DNA from: an uncultured Blautia sp.
GTDB lineage: Bacteria > Bacillota > Clostridia > Lachnospirales > Lachnospiraceae
Assembly: GCA_900542045.1 (NCBI GenBank)
Contig: UQMI01000086.1
Span: forward strand, 1-6,703
Reading direction: 5' to 3'
DNA: 6,703 nt
The translations under genes and the position numbers were made by a program. Below, piece after piece: positions 1 through 4,913 of the stretch. The notes beneath the pieces are model-generated. The model saw nothing but the letters and a program-made list of their open reading frames with translations. It did not search any database and was not told where the DNA came from. Numbering within the stretch: the first letter of the stretch is position 1; every line of letters starts with the position of its first letter.

Positions 1-50
1 AAGTTCAACGCCAGCGTCTGCTGACCATAATCACTCAGGATTCCGAGAGA
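1..50. other. thiF downstream flank, no gene called
   Basis: These 50 bases lie after the thiF stop on the minus strand. I see no convincing start codon with a ribosome binding site and no terminator here. An ATG at 52-54 overlaps the thiF stop but meets a stop codon after seven codons. In many Firmicutes thiG and thiH follow thiS and thiF, so the next gene may begin just outside the window, but nothing here shows it. Confidence 0.4.
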
Positions 51-731
51 TCATTTTACTGTATCAATTATCGCAGACTTGGAAGTTTCCTTCCAGGTTT
101 CTCCCTGCAAGATCAGCTGAAGGATCAGATTCGCCTGGTGTCCTGCGCAGATCGCCACCCGGGGCGCCATCAGCCCTCCTGCTGCATCCACATCTGTCTT
201 CTCATCGCCGCAGAGATAAAAATGGGATGTGATTTTTCTGGTACGGATCTGATTGCTGTCTCCATATCCTGCCATACCGGAAGCTGCCACCAGGATTTTA
301 TCCGGAAAATACTCCAGAATCCCGTTTACCAGCATGGCCTTACACTCCGGCACATCAAAGGCCTCACAAATCATCGGATCCTTTGCAAAAAGTTCCCGGA
401 GATTTTCTTCTGTCACCTTCACACAATCCACCATAATATCCAGCCAGGGATTGATCTCCAGCAGCTCTTTCCGCAGCGCTTCCGTCTTAAACTGGCCCAG
501 ATGGCACAATCGATATTGCTGACGGTTCAGGTTGGTGAGATCCACCCTGTCAAAATCCACCAGATGCAGATGTCCCACTCCCGCACGCGCCAGATTCACC
601 GCAATGCTGGAACCAAGGCCGCCCAGACCTGCTATGGCCACACGCGCCTGCTCCAACTTCTCCTGTACCCTTCGGGTATGACGCCGGCACAGGGCTTCCT
701 GGATCTCTTCCCGGGATATTCTCTTTTCCAT
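51..731 (-). CDS. thiF: ThiF-type sulfur carrier protein adenylyltransferase
   Basis: This 226-residue protein is an E1-like adenylating enzyme of the ThiF/MoeB/HesA family. It is expected to use ATP to adenylate the C-terminal glycine of ThiS, priming it to receive sulfur for the thiazole ring of thiamine in the cytoplasm. The nucleotide-binding loop is visible as AGLGGLGSS (about 34-42). It is followed by LVDFDRVDLTNLNRQQ (about 57-72), with the conserved Asp, Asn and Arg, and by the Lys of GQFKTEAL (about 82). It is shorter than E. coli ThiF and lacks CxxC zinc-binding pairs, which fits the compact clostridial 'family 2' ThiF proteins. The ATG lies three bases after the thiS stop, with a GGAGG site inside the end of thiS, so the two genes are almost certainly co-transcribed and translationally coupled. 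Family membership is clear; the assignment to thiamine rather than another sulfur carrier pathway rests on the thiS neighbour. Confidence 0.92.
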   Translation of the reverse strand: MEKRISREEIQEALCRRHTRRVQEKLEQARVAIAGLGGLGSSIAVNLARAGVGHLHLVDFDRVDLTNLNRQQYRLCHLGQFKTEALRKELLEINPWLDIMVDCVKVTEENLRELFAKDPMICEAFDVPECKAMLVNGILEYFPDKILVAASGMAGYGDSNQIRTRKITSHFYLCGDEKTDVDAAGGLMAPRVAICAGHQANLILQLILQGETWKETSKSAIIDTVK

Positions 732-734
732 CTG

Positions 735-929
735 TCAGCCTCCTCCCACAAAGCTTACTACTTCCAGCACATCTGTACTGCTCAGTATGGTATCGGCATA
801 GTTTGCCTTTGGTATAATACTCCCATTTAATTCCACAGCGATCCGATCCTTCCGGTACCCTTCCTGTTCCAGAAATGCTTCCAGGGTCACCGGTGCCTGC
901 ATCGCCCGTTCTTTTCCATTTACCTTCAC
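735..929 (-). CDS. thiS: ThiS sulfur carrier protein
   Basis: This 64-residue ubiquitin-fold (beta-grasp) protein carries sulfur as a C-terminal thiocarboxylate in thiazole synthesis. It begins VKVNGKER, contains the typical central IAVELNGSIIPK stretch, and ends in VVSFVGGG, giving the terminal Gly-Gly needed for adenylation by ThiF. I chose a GTG start at 927-929 because AAAGGAGAA (936-944) sits about 8 bases upstream and the resulting length matches the usual 64-66 residues. A TTG at 948-950 would add seven residues but would place the ribosome binding site inside the gene. The protein ends in three glycines rather than two. It is the first gene of the thiS-thiF unit and lies downstream of a promoter-leader-terminator arrangement that may control it. 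A MoaD-like role is the main alternative, disfavoured by the length and the adjacent ThiF. Confidence 0.9.
   Translation of the reverse strand: MKVNGKERAMQAPVTLEAFLEQEGYRKDRIAVELNGSIIPKANYADTILSSTDVLEVVSFVGGG
738..746 (-). promoter_or_regulatory. thiF ribosome binding site inside thiS
   Basis: The last three codons of thiS read GGA GGA GGC on the minus strand, encoding the terminal glycines. The same bases form a near-ideal Shine-Dalgarno sequence, about 6-9 bases before the thiF ATG at 729-731. The bases that fix the functional Gly-Gly tail therefore also drive initiation of the downstream gene. Confidence 0.75.
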
Positions 930-1020
930 AGCCGTTTCTCCTTTCTCCAAGCAGATATTGTCTTATCGGGAAATTCGGAATATAACATTCTCCTTTTCCA
1001 TATGGATTCTGAACGTTGAA

Positions 1021-1076
1021 AGAAAAAAGAGTTCACAAAGGAATACACCCGCGGTGGTGCACCCCTTCATGAACTC
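1021..1076 (-). terminator. Intrinsic terminator or attenuator before thiS
   Basis: On the minus strand GAGTTCA (1070-1076) pairs perfectly with TGAACTC (1029-1035). Interior AAGG/CCTT and GGTG/CACC pairings extend the stem, and TTTTTTCT follows immediately (1021-1028). The opposite direction has no T-run, so the terminator acts only toward thiS. It lies between the promoter at 1166-1194 and the thiS start, which is the layout of transcription attenuation. Confidence 0.7.
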
Positions 1077-1159
1077 GCATTCACTCTCATCTTCATCTCT
1101 ATGTAATTATACAGATTCCCGATGCTGTCGCCGGAAACAGACAAAATCATCTCCATCCG
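1021..1159 (-). ncRNA. Promoter-proximal leader or small RNA upstream of thiS
   Basis: A transcript from the strong minus-strand promoter at 1166-1194 would start near 1159 and reach a hairpin with a U-tract at about 1021, roughly 140 nt in all. Within it I can draw a GAUG...CAUC stem around an inner UGUC...GACA stem (about 1120-1150), a UGUA-UAAU-UACA hairpin (about 1100), and the terminator hairpin (1029-1076). The 5' side of the terminator stem can instead pair weakly with TGAAT (1079-1083), a possible antiterminator. The thiS start follows about 90 bases later with no second strong promoter visible. It is therefore either a cis-acting attenuator/riboswitch leader of thiS-thiF or an independent small RNA. 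I searched for the TPP (thi-box) signature, including CUGAGA and the later AAU.CCAGCG-type segment, and did not find it. The class is unrecognised and the boundaries are inferred. Confidence 0.45.
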
Positions 1160-1165
1160 TGGATT

Positions 1166-1194
1166 ATCATATCGAAAAAAATCGCATCTGTCAA
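1166..1194 (-). promoter_or_regulatory. Strong sigma-A promoter toward thiS
   Basis: Read on the minus strand, TTGACA (1189-1194, six of six consensus) is separated by exactly 17 bases from TATGAT (1166-1171, five of six). Transcription should begin near 1158-1160. The spacer carries a T-run. This is the best promoter in the window, and it points to the terminated leader and thiS-thiF. Confidence 0.8.
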
Positions 1195-1215
1195 GAAAAT
1201 TTCGTTCCCGTCCCC

Positions 1216-1243
1216 TTGTAATCCTTCGGAAGCACGTTATGAT
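1216..1243 (+). promoter_or_regulatory. Promoter of corA
   Basis: TTGTAA (1216-1221, four of six) lies 16 bases before TATGAT (1238-1243, five of six), about 34 bases upstream of the corA ATG. The -35 box is 21 bases from the -35 box of the divergent thiS-side promoter, so one regulator or local supercoiling could affect both. The corA ribosome binding site AAGGAG (1265-1270) stands six bases before its ATG. Confidence 0.6.
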
Positions 1244-1276
1244 AGAAGACAGAACAATCAGCAGAAGGAGAACCAA

Positions 1277-2185
1277 ATGAAAAACTCAGATTATTCGCAA
1301 ACATTCTCTCCTACCTCATTTCAGGGACAAAAGATTCATTTGTGTCTGATCCGGGAGCCGGGAGAACTGTCCTCCATTTCCCATCCCCTGGAACTGGAAC
1401 CGGAAGAACTGAACGCCTGCAGCCACAGCCGCTTCTGCAAGGTGGAAGCCCATCCGGATTTTCTCCTGGGAACCATCCGGCTTCCGTCTCATAAAGAGCA
1501 GCCAAAATCTCTTTGCCTGGTGTATGTCATCTGGCAGGAGCATCTCCTGATCCTGGACGCTTCCGGCCATACCAGGGAGTTTTGGGAAACTTTCCAGCAG
1601 AAAAATGCAAAGCCCTGCCATGGCATTGGGCAGCTTTTTCATGATTTTCTCTCCCATATGATTTCTGGTGATCTGCCTCATCTGGAAGATCTGGAACAGG
1701 AGATCAGTGTTCTGGAAAACCAGGTGCTGGACGGCAAATTAGAACATTTTCATCAGCGTCTTCTCCGTTACCGCAGAGAAATCACCGCCCTGGTCCACTA
1801 CTACTCCCAGATGGCAGATATGGTGGATACACTCCGGCAAAACGAAAGTCGCTTTTTCTCTCAGGAAGAACTGCGCCTGCTGAACCTTCTGGAAACACGC
1901 CTGGTCCGTCTGAAGGAAGAAACCTATCTTCTCCGGGAATACGCACTGCAGATCAGGGAAGTGTACCAGGCTCAGCTGGATCTGCGGCAAAACTCCATTA
2001 TGCAGACATTGACTATGGTAACTACCCTCTGTCTTCCACTATCCCTGATCACGGGATGGTACGGGATGAATTTTTCCCACATGCCGGAATTATCGTGGAG
2101 ATACGGATATCCCTTTATCATTATCCTGAGCATTGCCATTGTAACCTTCTGTATCTGGCTTTTTAAAAAGAAAAAATACTGGTGA
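1277..2185 (+). CDS. corA: CorA-family divalent metal ion transporter
   Basis: This complete 302-residue CorA/Mrs2-type channel subunit probably carries Mg2+ (or Co2+/Ni2+) across the cytoplasmic membrane as a pentamer. The layout is typical: an N-terminal cytoplasmic alpha/beta domain (about 1-130), a long charged helical stalk rich in Glu, Arg and Gln (about 135-240), a first membrane helix (about 243-261), the signature YGMN (262-265) with a short periplasmic loop, a second membrane helix (about 278-296), and a basic tail KKKKYW. The loop reads NFSHMPELSW, departing from the MPEL arrangement only by being slightly longer. The ATG has a good AAGGAG site six bases upstream and its own promoter. 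The gene is convergent with the spore-protein fragment, only five bases separating the two stop codons. The family is clear; the ion specificity is not visible in the sequence. Confidence 0.93.
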   Translation: MKNSDYSQTFSPTSFQGQKIHLCLIREPGELSSISHPLELEPEELNACSHSRFCKVEAHPDFLLGTIRLPSHKEQPKSLCLVYVIWQEHLLILDASGHTREFWETFQQKNAKPCHGIGQLFHDFLSHMISGDLPHLEDLEQEISVLENQVLDGKLEHFHQRLLRYRREITALVHYYSQMADMVDTLRQNESRFFSQEELRLLNLLETRLVRLKEETYLLREYALQIREVYQAQLDLRQNSIMQTLTMVTTLCLPLSLITGWYGMNFSHMPELSWRYGYPFIIILSIAIVTFCIWLFKKKKYW

Positions 2186-2217
2186 CCGTTCTATGCCAGT
2201 TCTGCGATCCGGGTCAC
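2171..2217 (-). terminator. Possible terminator for the spore-protein gene
   Basis: On the minus strand GTGACC (2212-2217) pairs with GGTCAC (2182-2187) across a 24-base loop. Five bases later comes a T-run (complement of the A-run 2171-2176, with more A/T beyond). The stem spans both convergent stop codons, and the T-run is the antisense of the corA poly-lysine codons. The long loop and the gap before the T-run make this only a moderate candidate. Confidence 0.35.
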
Positions 2218-2784
2218 TCCCACATAGATCTCCTGTATTTTATACCAGGTACGATAATCCACCACTCCGGTCACCGGCAGATCAAATACCTCCTGAAATT
2301 TCATGACCGCATCTCTGGTGGCCTCATCATAGGTACCACTTTCCGGAACTGCAAGAAGAGCCGGGTAAGCACCCCGAATGGTGTTAAGCTGTTCCTGTAT
2401 CTGCAGAACCTTCGGTCCGGTGCTTCCCACAGTCAGATCCATCCTTGGCCAGGATGCCGGTATCCCGGATATTTCCTCCGCCGTATTGATATACATGTCA
2501 TCTCCATAATAATACCGCAGGATTTCAATTGCAGAATATCCCTGATCCCCCAGAGATTTGCTTCCCCACTGGCTAAGCCAATTTGGACAGCTGACCCGTT
2601 TGCCGTCACAATACTGGGTCAGAATGGGCTGCCGCACATTGGGCCGGGACAGATAATTGGTAAACAATTCGTCCACAACCTCCGAAATACTTTCAAAAAT
2701 ATTTCTCCCGGGAATCCATTTCTGGTCAAACGCGGTAGAGGAGGTGATGGTGAAATCGAAGCCTTTATTTCTATACGCCGAAGC
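2191..2784 (-). pseudogene. C-terminal fragment of SleC/SpoIID-like spore cortex protein
   Basis: This reading frame encodes the last roughly 195 residues of a spore cortex-lytic (SleC-like) protein of Clostridia. Family-like sequence starts at YRNKGFDFTITSSTAFDQ. It continues through the SpoIID-type segment LSQWGSKSLGDQGYSAIEIL...YYYGDD and ends in a peptidoglycan-binding type 1 domain (VGSTGPKVLQIQEQL to GVVDYRTWYKI, about 65 residues). Upstream of the Tyr codon at 2773-2775 the frame runs into the recombinase gene and no longer resembles the family. A TTG at 2818-2820 is the only in-frame start, with no ribosome binding site. The 5' half, with any catalytic and signal sequences, is missing and should lie beyond the far end of the element. 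The intact protein would be expected to act on spore cortex peptidoglycan during germination. I recognise the family from memory of its motifs; the exact member is uncertain. Confidence 0.72.
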
Positions 2785-2795
2785 CACCAGTAATT
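2757..2795. other. Attachment-site junction of the element
   Basis: The spore-protein homology and the recombinase gene meet here, as expected for an attL/attR produced by a large serine recombinase. The recombinase stop (2771-2773) shares a base with the first recognisable spore-protein codon (2773-2775), so the crossover is probably within about 2773-2795. CGAAGCC occurs twice in the same orientation (2757-2763 and 2779-2785), 22 bases apart. The exact core dinucleotide cannot be fixed without the other junction or the empty site. Confidence 0.5.
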
Positions 2796-4447
2796 CGGGA
2801 TGGAGAAAGGAAGTTTTCAAGGTTAATTTTGAAGTGAATCGTGATTTCCTCCTTTTTCACATCAATCCTCTGGATCAGCCGGTCAATCAAAACCCGTTTC
2901 GCTGCCGTATCCGCATTGAGAAATACCTCCTGCCAGGTGGGAATCTTTTTCTTCAGTTCCTCCCAGTCATTGACTGTTACCGATGCATTCTGCAATTCCT
3001 GTTCTTTTTCCTTTACTGTCTTTTCCTGATGCTCCAGTTCTTCCTTCTGCTTTCTGATCAGCGCAACCAATTCCTCCAGGGATAATGGATACTCTCCTGA
3101 CATGGCATTGGGAATATGCTCTTCCATCACGCGGATTTTCTTCTGGATCTTATCCGCTTTTGCCTTCTCCTTTTTCAGTTCTCTGGTCAACACCGCCTTT
3201 TCCTGATTCTGATTCTTCTCAATTTCGTCAAATACATCTTCGTTTTCCTGCAGCTTTCCGATATACTCCGCCACTGCCTTAAAAATCACTGGCTCAATTT
3301 CATCTGCACGGAACAGATATGCCTTATCATGGGGTACTCCCTCCCATGCATTCCGACATTTGTAAACCGCAATCTTGCTGGCCTTTTTCTCCCCGGTGTC
3401 TTTAATCGTCCAGTAATTGTATTTGCTTCCATTGGTAAGCTTGCCTCCGCAATAACCACAGTATATCACATCGATCAAGGGAAGTAATCCATCATTTTTC
3501 TGGATGACTGTCACATTTTGGTGTTCCAGTGTTTTTCTGTATTTATATCCTCGCATTTTCCGTTTCTTCTGCACCATATTCCAGGTATCCGGATCTATAA
3601 TCTGTATCTCTTCATTCTGCTCTCTGGCAATGATCCAATCCTTCGTATCCAGTCTGTGATATCTGCCTTTGATCCGTTCCCTTCTTTTGTATGCAGTATA
3701 GCCTGCATAAACCGGATTCGTCAGGATACTTGTGATCGTTCCGGATCTCCATACATTGTTCGGTGCCATACTTCCGTATTTCTCACTTGCGTTCAACACT
3801 TTTGCAATCTTGGCTGACCCGAACTCTTTATGAAAAGACAGAGAATAAATGTACTGCACAACCTCCGCCTGCTCCGGAACCACCACCAGATGCTTCAACG
3901 CCCTTCCATGCTTGCTGATCTCACCGGAATAATCCAATCTGTATCCATAGGGGGCTTTTCCTCCCATGAATTTTCCCTGCTCCACCAGCTTCTGCGCGGT
4001 ATCCTTGACCCGCATACCGGTATCCGCGCTGCTTTTCTGGGCATTCGCATACCGGAAGGTCAGCATCATCTGCCCCATGATATCATCTGCCTCGGGAGAA
4101 ATGCAGCCGTCTTTTACGGTGTAAACATCCACTCCTAGCCCCTTTAACGACATAATATACAAAGGAGTATCCCACATCAGACGTCCCACCCGGTCATCTT
4201 TGTACGGAACCAGTATATCAAATTCCTTATTTCGGGCATCCTGGAGAATCTCCTGCAGAACTTCTCTCTGGGAAGCCGTATTTTTGTAAGCGCTTTTACT
4301 TCCTTCAAAATATTCTTTCTCATCCAGAACCCAGTCTTCCTGTTTCCGGATATATTCCACTAAAATCTTTCGCTGCACAGACAGATCCCCATCTGCTTCC
4401 AGCTGCTGATCCGAACTCACCCGCAGCAGCATTCGAATTCTTTTCAT
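2771..4447 (-). CDS. Large serine recombinase (site-specific integrase)
   Basis: This 558-residue large serine recombinase would cut and rejoin DNA at att sites to integrate and excise the element. The resolvase domain (about 1-155) shows the catalytic LLRVSSDQQ (Arg9, Ser11), DLSVQRK, and YKDDRVGR with Arg86 and Arg89. The recombinase domain follows (about 158-300, GGKAPYGYRLD to NPVYAGYTAYK and DPDTWNMVQ). Then come a zinc-ribbon segment starting CGYCGGKLTN (Cys330, Cys333), a charged coiled coil (about 405-490), and a short C-terminal beta segment. The second zinc half shows one Cys (364) followed by His373 instead of a usual second Cys. I chose the ATG at 4445-4447, six bases after GGGGGA; a TTG one codon upstream would sit too close to that site. 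The gene ends exactly at the integration junction, as is common for these integrases. Confidence 0.93.
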   Translation of the reverse strand: MKRIRMLLRVSSDQQLEADGDLSVQRKILVEYIRKQEDWVLDEKEYFEGSKSAYKNTASQREVLQEILQDARNKEFDILVPYKDDRVGRLMWDTPLYIMSLKGLGVDVYTVKDGCISPEADDIMGQMMLTFRYANAQKSSADTGMRVKDTAQKLVEQGKFMGGKAPYGYRLDYSGEISKHGRALKHLVVVPEQAEVVQYIYSLSFHKEFGSAKIAKVLNASEKYGSMAPNNVWRSGTITSILTNPVYAGYTAYKRRERIKGRYHRLDTKDWIIAREQNEEIQIIDPDTWNMVQKKRKMRGYKYRKTLEHQNVTVIQKNDGLLPLIDVIYCGYCGGKLTNGSKYNYWTIKDTGEKKASKIAVYKCRNAWEGVPHDKAYLFRADEIEPVIFKAVAEYIGKLQENEDVFDEIEKNQNQEKAVLTRELKKEKAKADKIQKKIRVMEEHIPNAMSGEYPLSLEELVALIRKQKEELEHQEKTVKEKEQELQNASVTVNDWEELKKKIPTWQEVFLNADTAAKRVLIDRLIQRIDVKKEEITIHFKINLENFLSPSRITGGFGV

Positions 4448-4470
4448 CAACAGTCCCCCTATTCCCTATG

Positions 4471-4507
4471 GGAAAGGGCAGGAGAATCCCAGTCCCCTGC
4501 CCTTTCC
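4471..4507 (-). promoter_or_regulatory. 12-bp hairpin before the recombinase gene
   Basis: GGAAAGGGCAGG (4471-4482) is perfectly complementary to CCTGCCCTTTCC (4496-4507), leaving a 13-base loop. The hairpin fills most of the gap between the stop of the small gene (4518) and the recombinase ribosome binding site (about 4454-4459). No T-run follows in the minus direction, so it is not a standard terminator. A smaller alternative hairpin, TTCCC-TAT-GGGAA (4462-4474), overlaps its promoter-distal arm, so the two cannot form together. It could stabilise mRNA, attenuate, or uncouple translation of the recombinase. Confidence 0.55.
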
Positions 4508-4517
4508 GGCCAACTTG

Positions 4518-4787
4518 TCAGTTATTCTGATTCTGCAATTGGTGCCTCAGCTCCATTTTCAAAATACTCTTCACTTCTTTTCTGACATCTGTCAAGTCTG
4601 GATTCTCCGATGGGAACACACATACCAGCGTTATGTTTTTCTTTTGCGGCACTTTCTTATCTGCGGCTGTCTTCTTCATTCTGCGACTCCTGGTGCTTGG
4701 TCTTACTGGAATTGTATTCTCCTCGGCTTGGCAACATACGTGAATATCCTCGTATTCTGTATGATTTTCCTGGTTTGATACTCTCAT
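4518..4787 (-). CDS. Small element-encoded protein, unrecognised
   Basis: This 89-residue protein matches no family I can name with confidence. It has a polar N-terminal part with two adjacent Cys (HVCCQAEEN), a basic middle (STRSRRMKKTAADKKVPQKK), and a C-terminal part with the pattern of one beta strand and one amphipathic helix (ITLVCVFPSENP, then DVRKEVKSILKMEL). That could form a small DNA-binding or recombinase-accessory fold. The ATG at 4785-4787 has GGAG 12 bases upstream, rather far. The internal Met37 (4677-4679) has AGGAG (4687-4691) at an ideal 7 bases, so a 53-residue product is equally possible. The position directly before the integrase gene is where clostridial elements often carry small TnpW-like or directionality proteins. 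I see no firm TnpW signature, so that is only a guess. Confidence 0.6.
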   Translation of the reverse strand: MRVSNQENHTEYEDIHVCCQAEENTIPVRPSTRSRRMKKTAADKKVPQKKNITLVCVFPSENPDLTDVRKEVKSILKMELRHQLQNQNN

Positions 4788-4833
4788 GCTGTAGATACAC
4801 TCCTTCCTATTTTGATAAATGAGAATGATCGAC

Positions 4834-4862
4834 TATATACACTTGGATAATGTATAATTGAA
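4834..4862 (-). promoter_or_regulatory. Weak promoter with operator-like inverted repeat
   Basis: On the minus strand TTCAAT (4857-4862) stands 17 bases from TATATA (4834-4839), a poor but correctly spaced promoter for the small gene and the recombinase. An inverted repeat TATACA-N9-TGTATA (4836-4841 and 4851-4856) overlaps the -10 box and fills much of the spacer, as a repressor operator would. Both calls are from pattern only. Confidence 0.3.
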
Positions 4863-4881
4863 TATTCTCTTACTACTGCAC

Positions 4882-4908
4882 TGTGTCATTTGTGCCACCT
4901 GTGCCATT
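4882..4908. repeat. Three phased 9-bp repeats after the helicase gene
   Basis: TGTGTCATT, TGTGCCACC and TGTGCCATT follow each other without gaps, sharing TGTGYCA at a 9-base period. They sit just beyond the helicase stop (4914-4916). They could be protein-binding iterons, or the decayed coding tail of a longer ancestral helicase. Only three copies are present. Confidence 0.5.
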
Positions 4909-4913
4909 TCTGT

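Noticed and set aside
138..830. Long plus-strand frame of 230 codons
   Set aside because: It lies antisense to thiF and thiS, is rich in His, Cys and Gln typical of an antisense reading, and has no ribosome binding site.
1021..1160. TPP (thi-box) riboswitch before thiS
   Set aside because: A GGGGTGCACC stretch looks suggestive, but CUGAGA and the later conserved AAU.CCAGCG-type segment are absent, and the stretch belongs to the terminator hairpin.
1067..1276. 69-codon minus-strand protein
   Set aside because: Its first half runs through the strong promoter and antisense to the corA leader, so the full frame cannot be made from that promoter.
2182..2793. 203-codon plus-strand frame
   Set aside because: It is antisense to the spore-protein fragment, which has clear family motifs on the minus strand.
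2785..2820. TTG start making the spore fragment a complete gene
   Set aside because: There is no ribosome binding site, and the first 15 codons are the recombinase 3' end read in another frame.
4515..4778. Plus-strand hydrophobic 87-codon frame (possible membrane peptide or toxin)
   Set aside because: It is antisense to the small minus-strand gene, without a ribosome binding site; the minus frame has better composition and two plausible sites.
4833..4907. 24-codon minus-strand frame starting in the 9-bp repeats (MAQVAQMTQ)
   Set aside because: No ribosome binding site, and it spans the candidate promoter; the repetitive start only reflects the 9-bp repeats.
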